Shown here one piece after another: positions 10,450 to 21,768 of a stretch of DNA of 64,000 nt (position 1 is the stretch's first letter; every line of letters begins with the position of its first letter). Source of the stretch: Lepas anatifera (Eukaryota; Arthropoda; Thecostraca; Lepadidae); the NCBI GenBank assembly GCA_034440635.1, contig JAOTON010000897.1, positions 3,279,001 to 3,343,000 of the forward strand, written 5' to 3'. The position numbers and the translations under genes were made by a program. Under the pieces are notes generated by a model. The model did not search any database and had not been told where the DNA came from. It saw only the letters and a list, made by a program, of their open reading frames with translations.

Positions 10450-11462
10450 ATGTGAACTTAATTGAGACTTACCATGCACCATCAGTGGAGCTATGGGTTT
10501 TACCTGAATTTTAAACCGATACCAGACTACTTGCAATAACAAAAGATCTACTGCCTAATGCGATAGCGCAGGTTTTCTTGCAACACCTGCATGATTCATA
10601 CATAGATCACGCTGTGTACTACACGGATGGGTCCAAGGGTGGAAATGGAACGGGATCCGCCTTTGTGGGCGAGACTTTTGAATATGCATTTACGCTCCCG
10701 GTACTGCATCTGTTTTCACTGCTGAGCTGTGCGGGCTGTTACGATTTATGGATCACATTTGATTGTCCAGAACACGCCGACGTGTAATTTTTCAGACTCG
10801 CTTTCATCTACACAAGCATTGAGTGTGCTTGAAGCTAATCCGACGTCATCACATATTTTAGAGCTGATAAGACGCATGATGTATAGGGCACACTGCCAGG
10901 GGAAAAGTGTCACCATAGCCTGGGTGCCAAGCCATGTAGGGATTCCTGGCAACGAGTGCACTGACCGATGCGCCAAGGCAGAGGCCCAAGGTAGGGTGCC
11001 AACCAGCCTAGGCATCCCATTTTCGGATTTCTATCCGAAAATCCCTGAATAGGTCCGTGATTTGTGTCGGCGCTCATGGGACAACGACACTAAGGGCACT
11101 AGGTTACGGGTGCTGAAGCCCAGATTAGGGGTGTGATCGTCAGCCAGTGCACAGCGTAGGAGAGAGAGAAGGTGATGCTCGCCAGGCTGCGTATAGGTCA
11201 CACACACGCCGCACACTCGTACCTCCTCTGTGGTGATGGTCCGCCGGCGTTCCCGCGCTGCGACGGGCGACTCACGGTAACACACGTGTTAGTAGAGTGT
11301 CGCGACAAGGAGATTGAGAGGGCGCGGTGTCTGTGGGATGCACCTTCTCTGGAGGATCTGTTGGGAAAATTCTGCACTGTGGACCTTTTCAATATTATTT
11401 TATTCCTAAACAAGGCTAACTTCCATGCTATTTATTCTCCCGGAGGTAACCCCCCTTGAAAC
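10150..11462 (+). pseudogene. Decayed 3' part of an I/Jockey-like LINE ORF2 with RNase H
   Basis: Three plus-strand frames piece together the C-terminal half of an ORF2. At about 10190 SLFVDVEEMPLSL fits the linker after the RT thumb. From 10610 an RNase H domain reads YYTDGSKGGNGTGSAFVG, then FTAELCGLL, then FSDSLSSTQALSVLE, then AWVPSHVGIPGNECTD. All the expected acidic residues (D, E, D, D) can be seen, though spread over three frames. At 11187-11300 the distal Cys-His segment RLRIGHT followed by LTVTHVLVEC closes the protein. An (AT)n tract interrupts it at 10401-10449, and there are at least two frameshifts and several stops (for example at 11050). It is probably related to the element at 59520-64000, whose corresponding part lies outside the window. 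Confidence 0.75.
10401..10449. repeat. (AT)n microsatellite
   Basis: About 24 AT units with one GT interruption, inserted within the LINE relic. Confidence 0.95.
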
Positions 11463-11654
11463 GCACGTACTGCTGTTCCCACTGACTCTTTGACTAGTTT
11501 TACCTTCGACTCATTTGTTTTGGTTTTATTTTATCTGTGTCTTTCATCTCGTCATTTTAATATTGACTGGACCTAGTAATATCCCGATGTGTATTTTTTA
11601 AATTCATTTTTATAGGCGCCGTATGACCTATGATGTCGGTGCGCCCCTCAATCC

Positions 11655-11850
11655 CCACTATGATGGCTTGACCTCTCGTGACCTTACATGTGACCTGACA
11701 AAAAATGGTTCAAATGATTTCCATAGACATCTCGATGGGCTATCGGAAGCCGTCTTCCCTTTTTCGCTATCTGGCGTGGTTCTCAGGAGGGGGAGGCGGT
11801 GGGTACCCTCCCCCGTCAAAGCGAAGTTGGCTCAGACCACCGAACAATAG
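11655..11850 (+). mobile_element. Family C TTAA-element, 3' terminal fragment
   Basis: It matches the right end of the complete copy at 25283-26129. Both share TTGACCTCTC-TGACCTTA-ATGTGACCTGAC, then TTTTTCGCTA, then GTGGTTCTC, then a GGTACCC block, then CCCCCGTCAAAGCGAAG. The left part is missing and the right TTAA is not preserved. Confidence 0.65.
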
Positions 11851-11879
11851 AGCGCCGAGGTCTCACACTGGCAGTACCC

Positions 11880-11990
11880 AGATTGCGACTGCCGGCGCTC
11901 GCGCGTTCCGGTCACCGGCCTGCCACAGTGACGTCACTCTCCCGCCCGAGGGCAGGCACACTGGCCCCGCGCAGGGGCGGGCACAGGTAG
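11880..11990. promoter_or_regulatory. GC-rich candidate promoter segment with perfect CRE-like palindrome
   Basis: This GC-rich patch lies about 0.7 kb upstream of the J-protein start codon. It contains the perfect 12-bp palindrome AGTGACGTCACT (11927-11938), matching the CREB/ATF consensus, followed by CCCGCCC and GGGGCGGGC GC-box-like motifs at about 11940-11978. No TATA box or initiator can be assigned. The patch borders a family C fragment and may be repeat-derived. Confidence 0.3.
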
Positions 11991-12210
11991 CGATCACTAC
12001 AATCGACATAAACATATTATTGCGTGTTCTGCTTGTACAAAATTTTCTTGTTTGGATATCTCTAATACTCACGTGTTAAACATGGTTTTGGTACTGTCGA
12101 TTATACATGGGTATAAGTTATAACTTGCCTTATTAAATAGGTAGTTTGAAGCTTGAAACCAGGGTGGCGCGTAAGTACAAGGGACTGATATTTGTCACAG
12201 TTATACTGCA

Positions 12211-12583
12211 TTAAAGGGAATGTGGCACATTCATAACGTGATTTTAATGAAGATAGCCAAGTTGTAAAGCAAGTCGGAAAACCCGGTACTCATATCATTT
12301 GTCTTGGAACTCGAGATTTCCATAGAGAAAAGTTAAAACCTACCTGAAATTTACCCTTCATGTACCCTTAGCAGCAGGCCACAGTTGTCATGACTGTTGG
12401 TGTGACGACATTTGCTGACGTCACGGTATCAGCCAACGGAAGTAGAGGAGCATTTTAAAATCAAAATATTGAGCTCATTGTACATTTTCGGAGAAATCAT
12501 GAGTGGTTTCATTATTTTCGGCTAAAAGTACCCCTAATTACACTAAATTCCAGGATTGGACCAAGGTGCCACATTCCCATTAA
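12211..12583. mobile_element. TTAA-flanked MITE (family M, copy 1), next to the J-protein start
   Basis: TTAA target duplications lie at 12211-12214 and 12580-12583. The termini are inverted: AGGGAATGTGGCAC on the left and GTGCCACATTCCCA on the right. The element is 373 bp and non-coding. Its right end is 69 bp upstream of the ATG at 12653, so it may form part of the promoter or 5' UTR. Related elements with the same termini are at 28667-29829, 43176-46089 and 52213-53712. Confidence 0.88.
12416..12423. promoter_or_regulatory. Perfect TGACGTCA (CRE/ATF) box inside the MITE
   Basis: A full CRE palindrome lies 237 bp upstream of the start codon, within GCTGACGTCACGGT. The family member at 43176-46089 also has GCTGACGTCACGGT (about 45838), so the box belongs to the repeat. 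Use in this gene is unproven. Confidence 0.35.
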
Positions 12584-12652
12584 TGGAGGTCCCTGCTTTC
12601 ACTGAGTGTGAATTGTCGTGATAAGCAGATGCCACTGCCTGCAGAGACCGTC

Positions 12653-12785
12653 ATGGACGCCAACAAAGATGCGGCTACACAGTGTATCGAGGCGGCGAAG
12701 CGCGCCATCAATGTTGGAGAACGCGAAAAGGCTGCCAGGCTGCTGCGCAAGGCGGAGAAGATGTACCCTTCCGAACAGGCTCAGT
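12653..12785 (+). CDS. DNAJB12/14-like J-protein, exon 1
   Basis: Codes residues 1-44 plus one base. The start MDANKDAATQCIEAAKRAI matches the conserved beginning of DNAJB12/DNAJB14 (M-x-x-N-K/R-D-E-A-x-x-C-I-x-I-A). The helix-turn-helix continues through AARLLRKAEKMYPS. An in-frame ATG eight codons upstream (12629) would add MPLPAETV, but the family start favours 12653. The donor is T|GTGAGT, phase 1. The full-length protein is an ER tail-side J-protein with a cytosolic J domain that recruits Hsc70 to folding and degradation of membrane clients. The 5' UTR is probably in the gap between the MITE and the ATG. Confidence 0.88.
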
Positions 12786-13054
12786 GTGAGTTGTTGTCCA
12801 GTGGCGGCTTATCTAACGGCTCGGCAGTGACGTGAATGGCTCCATGCTCAGTTTGAAACAGATGCTGTAGCTGTCGCTCATTCACCAGTCTCTGCTGTGT
12901 GTGCTCAATATTCATAAACCTATGTTTAGTTTGAAATTGCCAAAAGAAACATTTATCCTGCTTGAATATCAAAGCTTCGGAGAAATCGCAGCAGTATTGT
13001 ATTTCCTCTCTTGTGCCCCCTGACATCACTGCCACCAGCGGACGCTGCCGTCAG

Positions 13055-13241
13055 CCCTGCTGGAGCTGCTGAACCGGCTGGGCGACTCGGCGGCGGACGG
13101 CGGTACCGGGGGCGGCGGCGCCACTGGGCCGCGCTCCCGGCCGGCGTCCGCCAGGGCGCAGCACCAGCCCGAGGACGCCGGCTCTCTCAGCGACGGCGAC
13201 AAGCCCAGCTACACTAAGGAACAGGTGGCCGAGGTGCAGAG
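13055..13241 (+). CDS. DNAJB12/14-like J-protein, exon 2 (low-complexity linker)
   Basis: Acceptor GTCAG|CCC and donor AG|GTGAGG. The split codon T+CC gives Ser, continuing the N-terminal helix as SLLELLNRLGDS, which matches the xxLL/IESLN pattern of the family. A Gly/Ala/Arg/Pro-rich disordered linker follows and ends with YTKEQVAEVQR, equivalent to the YTxEQVxxVxR segment just before the J domain. An alternative AG at 13037-13038 would shift the frame and is rejected. Intron 1 is 269 bp. Ends in phase 2. Confidence 0.88.
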
Positions 13242-15025
13242 GTGAGGGCAGAGACTGGCCAGTGGTTGGTCTATTATGGGGGCTGGAGGGTGCACCAATC
13301 TGCGTGGTCATGTAACGCCAATATAGCTCCTCTTCAGTCAAGGCCTCTCTTTAGTGAACTTTTCCCGAATAAATGAGCTTTAATTCCTTAGACAAGTCCT
13401 GTCTGTAGCAATATAAGATTTCAATTGAAAAGTGAGTCCTCCACATTGTGGATTTAATTATCACTGGGCGGATACGCAATCATATATTTAAACAGGTTAG
13501 CCACACGGGGGGGCGTTTGGTGCTGTGCGCCGGTGCATCACTTCCTGCGCCCACCGCTGGGGCGTGGACTGGGCTCCGGACTGGGGCGTGGACTGGGCTC
13601 CGGACTGGGGCGTGGACTGGGCTCCGGACTGGGGCGTGGGAAGGGTGCGGGACAGGGAGCGTGGACTGGGTGTGCTTCCATTGTTTCGTTAGGCATGTAC
13701 CGCGCGGCAAGCGCTGTCTTTGTTTATTGCGTGTGCAGAAGGACGGAATTAGACCCACACTCCTGTCATTTTCCAAAAATTTTCTGGTGCCCAATTTGTA
13801 TTTTTCATGAGCTTCTCTTGATTCTTCGGTCGCTTATTATTTACCCACAATATTTTTTCTATACCGTGGGCTCCCTTTCCAGCGAACGCTATCTCCTTGC
13901 TCTCTTTGGCATCAATGTTCATATGCTGTACGTCGACTCCATGGACATGGCTAGGCAGATAGCTGGTTCTATAGACGGCCTTGGCGCTCTTCATCGGGGC
14001 GATGAGCTGCAGTAATGAGCCATTTTAAGTCTGACGAGCCTGGCACCTCCCACAAATTGACGTGGAACCCTTACCCATTGTTCTGTTACTTGTAGAAAGG
14101 CTGTTTGAATTGGGTAGCTAGTTTGTGATATCTGTATTGAGATAGCAGAGAAATAATGGTGACAGGCTAGAAAAACGGCTCTTTGTATTTCACCCGTTGC
14201 TCATGCTCAGGTGAAGTACACTGCTAACCAGAACCATGTACCGAAGCACTCCTTGTGAGGGGCGTAATGCGTTGGTACATTACATGATATAATTATGTCA
14301 TAGGCCAGTGTTCTAGATATGCGATTGTGTCTGTAGACTCCCGCATCTTTTCTGTTTTTCACGTTGACTTAAACACTCGTTTATATTATTTAAGCGTACC
14401 TCAGATCAAAGCGCTGCTTTCATAACTTCCAATAATTATTGCTCTTTCCCAAACCTAAAATTAGAAAAAGTGTATTTATGGTGATATTGTCTTTTCGATA
14501 CGAACCTGCTTGTGACAAGCGTAACGCAGTGCAGTTTTTATACCTGCTCTGAGAAGCTAATGTGCTGGATGAAAGCCCACTGGGAGCCAGTTGCCCCGGA
14601 TGTGTTGTGGTCGGTGCGATGGTTCATGCCACCATGGAACCTGTCGCCCGCTTATTGGCGGCGCAGCTGCACTGGACAGACTCTTTCTTTGATCTCGATA
14701 TCGCTAAGCCACTATTTAATGCCTGCAAAGCTGTATGTAGGGTGCTGGCTCCCATGAAAATCAGTTTGATGATAAATTACTGGACAATGTTAGACCAATA
14801 ACGCGTCAACATCCTGGAAAATTGTTTTCCAGGATTTTGACGACGTGTTATATGTCTCTTCTTAATAAGCGAGAAACATTATGTACCGCCTGTTCAATTT
14901 TCATACATATTTCCTGCTTAGCTTTTGCTTCATATAATCGTAGCTTTGCAGAAGCTTCCATACTTAATCATGTTCAGTATTGTATCATGTTCAGTATTAT
15001 CATCCAGTCAGGATGAGGAGAGTCA
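13242..15025. other. Intron 2, proximal part
   Basis: No gene is seen. It includes a short GC-rich minisatellite at 13557-13639 (listed separately); otherwise it is AT-rich intron sequence. Confidence 0.55.
13557..13639. repeat. 24-bp minisatellite, about 3.5 copies
   Basis: Tandem units of GGGCGTGGACTGGGCTCC plus GGACTG repeat without visible mismatch. Because 24 is a multiple of three, all frames stay open, giving spurious Gly/Leu- or Thr/Gly-rich reading frames. Confidence 0.9.
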
Positions 15026-15205
15026 GTGTGGTGGTGCAGTAGGAGTAGTAGTAGTACGTTGGGCCTCCACGCCCCTAGCCTGGTGTCGAATCCCCGGCGG
15101 GTATACGGAATAAGGGCGTACGGCTCCCCAATGCACCCTTCCAACAGGGAGCGAGTTGGCGATGCTGTATGATTTCGGCAGCTGGTGCTTCGTAAAGCCC
15201 CGCAT
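15026..15205 (+). mobile_element. tRNA-derived SINE, copy 1
   Basis: The head has an A-box-like TGGTGGTGCAGTAGG and a B-box-like GGTGTCGAATCCCC. The body shares with copies at 21769 and 57252 the segment CCAACAGGGAGCGAGTTGGCGA followed by TGCTGTATGA, then GCAGCTGGTGCTTCGTAAA. This suggests one Pol III-transcribed SINE family. Ends are approximate and no target duplication is clear. Confidence 0.65.
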
Positions 15206-15215
15206 CTTGCAAGGG

Positions 15216-15657
15216 GCGGACGCAGACCCGAGTTTTGCGGGGGCCAAACCCATGTGTGCCTCTCCTCGGGGGTGGGTGGGTGGGTGGGTGGGTGGGTGGG
15301 TGGGTGGGTGGGTGGGTGGGTGGGTGGGTGGGTGGGTGGGTGGGTGGGTGGGTGGGTGGGTGGGTGGGTGGGTGGGTGGGTGGGGGTGGGGGTGGGGTGG
15401 GGTGGGAGTGAGCGAATATTTTTTGCTCTACAGACCTAGTGTAAACACCTTTTTCAGTACTCGACAGACCTAGTATAAGCTACCTCTCCAAGTACATGAT
15501 CGCTCTCCGGGGAGGGGGGAGCGAATATTTTTTGCTCTACAGACCTAGTGTAAACACTTTTTTCAAAAAAATTCTCCGGCGTTTGGGGGGGGCAAAGATA
15601 GTTTGCCCCTCCAGGATTTGGAGGGGGCATGGCCGGAATGCCCCCTGCGTCCGCCAA
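15216..15657. mobile_element. Foldback-type non-autonomous transposon containing a (GGGT)n tract
   Basis: The termini are GGGGCGGACGCAG on the left and CTGCGTCCGCCA on the right. Inside is an expanded GGGT tract and a direct duplication of about 40 bp: GCGAATATTTTTTGCTCTAC and the next 20 bases occur at about 15412 and again at 15521. The GGCGGAcgCAGG terminus resembles the GGCGGATCCAGG terminus of the elements at 17274 and 45448. There is no coding capacity. Confidence 0.6.
15270..15407. repeat. (GGGT)n tract, G-quadruplex-prone
   Basis: About 28 uninterrupted GGGT units grade into GGGGGT and GGGGT units on the coding strand of the J-protein gene, within intron 2. Runs of three or more Gs every four bases are classic G-quadruplex sequence. 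Confidence 0.95.
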
Positions 15658-15957
15658 TGAATCTCTCTGCTGAGCGTGTGTGTGCTATTTCCATACAGTA
15701 GATGCACATATGTACTTTTGGATAGTAGCACGTATTTTAAACAATTACTCCCACTGCCCCTAGTAGTCTTATCGGGCATGATGACATAATCCTCCAATTG
15801 GAAGCCAGGACTGATATAATAAACAGAACTAGGCATGACGCAGAAGTTGTCTTCCAGCTAAAGGGATCTCTGCACTGCTGCCCGTCAATGGTTCCTAGGA
15901 TATGTGCCGACTTCATCAACATGGCCCGTTCTTAATATTTGACTCACGATTCGGCAG

Positions 15958-16103
15958 GATAAAGAACTGTAAGGACTACTACGAGATTTTGGGGGTGAAA
16001 AAGGATGCCACCGACTCGGAGCTGAAGAAGCAGTACCGTAAGAAGGCGCTGCAGTACCACCCGGACAAGAACAAAACGCCAGGCGCCGGCGAGGCCTTCA
16101 AAG
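15958..16103 (+). CDS. DNAJB12/14-like J-protein, exon 3 (J domain, first half)
   Basis: Acceptor CGGCAG|G and donor G|GTAGGC. The AG+G split codon gives Arg107, then [17 protein letters not shown], helix I-II of the J domain. Helix II ([15 protein letters not shown]) leads into the invariant HPD tripeptide at residues 141-143, then [15 protein letters not shown] is the residue set that stimulates Hsp70 ATPase activity, so the domain should be functional. The [12 protein letters not shown] wording is typical of DNAJB12/14. Ends in phase 1. Confidence 0.95.
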
Positions 16104-17273
16104 GTAGGCAGGTGGCGCCGGCTGTGTCTAATGCCATGCTTGTATCTGTATTAAGGGGTGCATAGAGTGCTGGATGTTCTGTCGCTGTGTCTTTATTCAT
16201 CCTTCCAGTAAAGATTCGAAAACGTTCAATGCCAACAGAGTGTAGCTTTTCGGAAGCTATTTTTGAACGAAGACGACTTTGAATCTAATTCAAGTTAGCC
16301 TTGGAATACCAAATGCAACGCTTCTCCGTGTAAAGCCTAATCTTCACGTAGCGCACGCGGCAGAATTTCGGTCGGAAAATACATTGGTGGCGACGCAACG
16401 GGCAGACCCGGCGTATACGGCGTAATTTTTTTCGGTTGGCATGTGACGTCATGCATTAGGCTGGGGATGTCATCGGCTCTGGACCAATCAGTGTTCCGGC
16501 CGCCGACCGAAATTTTGTGCGCCGGAAAAGCTGGTTGGATTGAACTTTCTGAGCAGAACGCCGGCGCAATTTTGGGCAGAATCCGATGCGATTGATCGGT
16601 TTAGGGCTATGTGGCGTTTAATTGTCGGCGCTAGCGCGGTTAACTATTGAGAAAAACCCTAGCACATGCCTAACATGTCCCTTGCCAATACTTAACACCA
16701 TGCCATCCATATATATATATATATATACAACACATGACATGACGCTTGCCACTACATAATACCCAATAGTCCACTCACCAACCTTGAAACACGACGCTCA
16801 ATTACTACTGAGAACTTGCTTGCCCTTGAGAACCACTCGTCCAATACTTTGTAGCATGTAGTTGGCACGGTAGGTAGGTATGTAGAAGACTACAGTAGGT
16901 GGGTGCTTGCTTTAGTCTCACTTAGTCACACGTTTGGAAATAAAACTAATCCGCTGCTAAATGCTTATCCCGGTTCCTGATTGCTGCATTCTAAATCCGT
17001 TCCCGTTTCGGAAATGTCAACTGAAGCGTTGTTTACTTGTTTGGTCTTCTGCTTCTGACTAGTCAAAATAAAGGTCTTTTTATAATACTCTGCACTGCCA
17101 TCTATGCGGAATTTGGCTCACCTATTTCCTGAGTGTATAGGACCGGCTTTGTTTCTGAGAGAAAAGGAGGCGCTAGGGGGCACAGCGCGTCCCTTTCAGC
17201 ACGGTGGAAGGGAGTGCTGCGTAGGGATACAAGCGGGGAGTATCCATGGAAATAGAAAAAGGGTAGGCTGGGG
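16104..17273. other. Intron 3, proximal part
   Basis: No gene is seen. A short (AT)n tract occurs at about 16708-16728. The rest is unremarkable. Confidence 0.5.
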
Positions 17274-18010
17274 CGGATCCAGGATTTACTCAAGCGGGAG
17301 CGGATGCTGGTCCACTTGCATCGGTGGATCCAGAAGCAGCTTTTGGAGGTGGCCAAGCCAACATTGGGGGGGGCTGAATTGGTAAATAATTCGCGAAAAC
17401 AACATTTCTAAAGAAAAAAACGGCTAAAAGTTGGACATTGGGGGGCAAACGATATCATTCTAGGCTTTGAAGGGGGCCACAACTCCCATGGTCCCCTCCC
17501 TAGGATCCACCAGTGGGGAGGAGACCATAGGCTGATCCAGGGGGGGCAAGGGGCACGTGCCCCCCCGATCGACCCTTGGTGCTCCCAGAAAGGTCGATGG
17601 CGCCCCCCTGAAATGTCGCTTCCCAGCCCCCCCAGGATGTGGGGGACCCGCAATTTTTCATTTATTGATCGTGAAATATATTGTCAGACTGAATAGTTTG
17701 CGAGTCACCTATTGTTTATGTGCGTTTGGGCTCAACGAAACGCCCACCAGACCATCCGGGGGGCAAAAAGGGCACGTGCCCCCCCATTCGACCCTTGGTG
17801 CCCCCTGAAATGGTCACGGCGCCCCACTGAAAGGTCGATGGCGCGACCCTGAAATGCTACTTCCCATCTCCCCTCCCAGGATGCGAAAATCGGTGCCGGC
17901 CGATAGGATTTTGCGCCAACCTTATAGGTTTTGCCGGTCAAAAGTGCCGCCCCCCTAGTCCGGATGGCGCCCCCCCCCGAGGTGTCCCCCCGATCGGAAA
18001 CATGGATCCT
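17274..18010. mobile_element. Cluster of GGATCCAGG foldback-type elements
   Basis: GGGGCGGATCCAGGATTTAC begins at about 17274. A second unit with TGATCCAGGGGGGGCAAGGG and GCACGTGCCCCCC begins near 17532, and a third such block near 17757. The 17757-17990 stretch (GGCACGTGCCCCC, CGACCCTTGGTGCC, TGGTCACGGCGCCCC, GGATTTTGCGCC, GGTTTTGCCGG) is the reverse complement of the element at 45448-45706. These appear to be nested or tandem copies of one non-autonomous family. Exact borders are uncertain. Confidence 0.6.
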
Positions 18011-18502
18011 GTTATGCATCAGACGGAGGGCTTTGCAGTGCTTAAGTTCAGTCCAAGGAGGCGGTCGCTCCCACCCAGTGCTGAGTAGCTACGAACGAGG
18101 TAGTAGCCAATGGAATTGGTGGAAAGGGGAGGCAGGGGTAGATCCGGGTTTTCCTCAAGAAAGGATGAGGGGTGGATGGTAGCCTAGGGGCACCCTTTTG
18201 GAAAGTTCCTGTATTAGGGCCAGGGGTTCCAGTGATTTTTCATTCAATGACCGTGCAGCTGTATGCCCAGGTCTTGAAATGGCCTCCGGCTATATATTTA
18301 CTTTTTATTTACGAAAGATGAGCGGAGCTGGTCGCTCGCCGCCGTTCTTCGTGGGACGTTACACCGTGAATTTCAGACACACTCGCCAGTATAGTAGCTA
18401 CCCGCTTGGATTGGGTCTCTGACAAATTCCTACCGATCCTCTCTGAGACGCGGATATCAAAGCTCGACCTTTCTTTAACCTGGACACAATGTATTTATTT
18501 AA

Positions 18503-19525
18503 TTAACACGCGCCCCGCTGGGGTCCCTGGCATGACGCGCCCCGCTAGGGGTGTTTTTCGCCCCCCTCTTCGTGTCTCATTCCCCACGAAAGCTAAAGGA
18601 AAATTACGAGCGGCGTTCGAAAGCTCTTAACAAGACGAAGAGATTTTATACGAATAATCTTTATGTCAGGTCAATATTCAGCATAGGTCAAAGAATGTTC
18701 CATAGGCTTACAACAGAGCAGTGTACGCTTCTTTCTCTAGATCTGCCTTCAGGGGAGCTAGAGCAAATATTTATGCATCATTGGATTCCTCTCATCGCGG
18801 CGAATCGAATGATATATAATATTACTTTTCTAGGTCAAATTAGTGAAAATGACATGACCTCGAGCTAGGTCAGGGTCACAGAGTGGCCTGATATGTTCAT
18901 GTTGCATATCAATCGACTGCCTGTGACAATATAAGCACAATGCAAGCAAAATGGGAGCTTTATCTCGATTCAGTGAGGAGATATTGGCAAAACAATCACT
19001 CCATGCTCCCGTGACCTGACATCACCTTTGAGAGATCAGATGCTCAAAAACTCAACTTTATGGTCAAAATTGTGCTAAGAATTGACGGTTTGAGGATTTT
19101 CAGCTATATCTATCCAGTGTTTACTGAAAACGAGCCCATTCTGTTTTCAACATAGACTTATAATGGAGTGACCAAAAAAATTGATCCAACCTTAGGTCAG
19201 TAATATCAAAATTCCGAGATAGCAGGTTTATAGACCCTAATAACCTTATCATATTGTGGATGCTTAAACTGATCGGTTCGCTGATGTTCCCTGGGCGCCG
19301 CTTCAAACTCGTGATTTTAGGTTTTGAGGTCGGGTCACTTGACCTTGAATAGCTCCTTGACCTGACATGACATTAACTAAAAAATTGGTCAGATGTGTAA
19401 AATTGATCAGGGATAAGGTAATGTAAGTTTTGTTGTTCTGCGTCTCTTCGTTTTTGAGCTATCTGGGAAAACCAGGAGGGGGGGGAGGGGGCGAATTTCG
19501 CCCTCCCCAGCGGGGCGCGTGTTAA
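18503..19525 (+). mobile_element. Family B TTAA-flanked non-autonomous element
   Basis: TTAA flanks at 18503-18506 and 19522-19525. The termini are CACGCGCCCCGCTGGGG on the left and CCCCAGCGGGGCGCGTG on the right, perfect inverted repeats of 17 bp. The left terminus is partly duplicated (ACGCGCCCCGCTAGGGG at about 18535). The interior is non-coding and holds many GGTCA/TGACC hexamers, for example TAGGTCAGGGTCA at about 18865 and TGACCTGACATGAC at about 19358. Confidence 0.85.
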
Positions 19526-21754
19526 AGAACTATGCTCATCGTGCTATGTCTGTCATTGTCGATTTCTCACCGAAATGCTCGGAAGTTTTGTCTCATTAGT
19601 TGCTACAAGGCCACCCGGAGCCAATATCTTGAAGGGAGCCTGACGCCCGTCTTTCTTACGTCGACAGGCAGGAAGACTGCGACGTTCTGTAATGAAGGTG
19701 ACCGTCGTACAAAATAAATTAAGGTCCGTCGGATTTTCGTATCAGTGATAAAATCCCCCTGTTTAGGATAGATTTGAGGTATTTGTCAGATATGAAAAAA
19801 TCAATAGTTTTACCATGCCACGTTTGAATTCAGCCAACACTTAATGGAAATTTAGTTATTTTCCCTTTTTGTGCGGCATTTCTTCTATTGAGCAGGAAAT
19901 GAACTCCTTGCTTGTTACAATTATGACTTGGAAGTTAAAGATATACCGCCGTCCTATCAGAAACCTATATGAATATTTATGCTTTCATACCGCCCAGAGA
20001 TATATTTATAGATGAAAATATATTCTACCAATGACACCCATTTTCTATCCCTAGGGTAGAACAATGAGAAATGACTTTTGCATACGAAGCTATAATTGAG
20101 TATTCCCAGCTTAATCTTCTGTCTTATTGTCTTCCATGCTCAATATGATTTTTTTAGCTCAAGGCGGCCTTCAGTGCGGTCACAGACCTGTGACCTCTGG
20201 GAGGTCATCTGGGGCTACTTAAGCAGGTTTTCAGACTTGGGTCAATAACTTGCAGGAAATGATGATAAAACTTTTGTTTTGATACAAATGCGTTCGGATT
20301 GCTATGGCAAATCGATCGATATGCATGTTGACTATGCTAGGTCAGATGGTGACCATGACCTGACTTTAGGTCAGGTAGTATAGTCATATCACACAGCATC
20401 CGATATGCCATAGTGAGATGAAGCGAATGGTGCCTAAAAACGACTCAAACTCAACCCTGTCAGACGCCAGAGTCCAGAAACCCTTCCCCAACATGCCTTC
20501 TTCTTTGACCTGTCATTACCTCAATATTGACCTGAGCCAAAAAATGACTGATGTAGTTTCTTCATGAATTTGTTTGGGCTGTTCACCCGCCTTCGCCTCT
20601 TTTGCTTTCCCGCATAGAAGCATGCCGATAAACTTCCTTCTTGATAGGCTAGGAAGAGCTCGAAGCAAAAACAGAGCCCCCATGGGCTGGAAGATATAAA
20701 CTTAGATGCATTGTTTCGAAAGCGCACGAGCTTGCGAGTAAGAGGCATCAATTGCTGATACATTGGGCTGTCATGCTAAGGTGCCGACTCGTTCCAGGCA
20801 TGGTATGAACTGTTAATAATTATTACGGGGAGGGCAGAGTGTGTTGAATCTGTACAAAGCTCACAACCGCAGAACTGTGGATAGCATATATGTTATAGGT
20901 AGCTCTTTGCGGAAATTTTTGAGGTCTGTGGCCGAGAGTTACCATGCCATTTTTGCATTCGTCGCGGATTTGCCTCAAATAATATTTGCTAGATGTAGAA
21001 GTAGTTTTACGTCGTGCATATATTTTTGTAACTTGTGGAAATTGACCCCCAAACCATTGAACCAATTCCATGTTTATTCATTAGTTAACAAACGACTTCA
21101 CCTTTCTCTTGGGCAACAGGTTAACAGGAAAAATGGAACTAATGTCTTTATGTTAGAGTGTCAGAATGGATTTATTTTAACGCTGAACACTATATTGTTG
21201 AGCCGAAGCCTAACAAAGCTGGTGATAACCACCCGCTGTGCCGGCTACGGTGTGAGTCGTCCGGTTTCAAGCTGGGGACGTGACGTCTCTGCATGCGTAC
21301 TAATCAGTGCGAAGAGCCTGGCTGTCAGGCTCGCGCCTTGTTTTACAGCTGGCATCGCGCTGGTATTGCTCCCCACCGGCCTGCTGCGTCAGTAAAAAAG
21401 GCTTCCGAACTGTTTTACCGCTGCTTGCGCGATAGACCTGCCCCGGATTCCAACTGCCGGCCCGTGGGAGTGGAGGAGGCGTGGGAAGCGGAGAGAGCGC
21501 GGGCGTGTTGTGCAGGCGGCGTACCCGGCCGCCCTCCGCAGCTCCGGTGTAGCGGGATGACGTAGTCGGCGTCCTGACCAAGCCAATTCGCCTCGTTTGG
21601 TAGAATACGATACAGCAGATAAAAACGGGTGCCGCCACTGATATGTCTAGGAGTGTCACCGAGGCGGGGAAGAATGAACTATACTGCGTGGAATATGCGT
21701 GAAGCGATAGAGCGTGTCATCAGGTTCGCGTGTTCTTCTCTTCAAATTGAATTC
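19526..21754. other. Intron 3 spacer, with a GGTCA-rich fragment at 20160-20560
   Basis: No gene is seen. The stretch 20160-20560 is hexamer-rich (TGTGACCTCTGGGAGGTCA, GGTGACCATGACCTGACTTTAGGTCAGG split over about 35 bases). It looks like a truncated relative of the TTAA families, but its termini are not visible. The 184-codon open frame at 20841-21395 has no recognisable domain. Confidence 0.45.
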
Positions 21755-21768
21755 AAGCTATGCTTACG

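Noticed and set aside
13038..13054. Upstream alternative acceptor for exon 2 (CACCAG|CGG)
   Set aside because: With the phase-1 donor of exon 1 it would read out of frame; GTCAG|CCC at 13055 restores the conserved helix.
20841..21395. 184-codon open frame in intron 3
   Set aside because: No domain, biased composition or homologous pattern recognised. It crosses unrelated sequence up to the SINE region and is probably chance.
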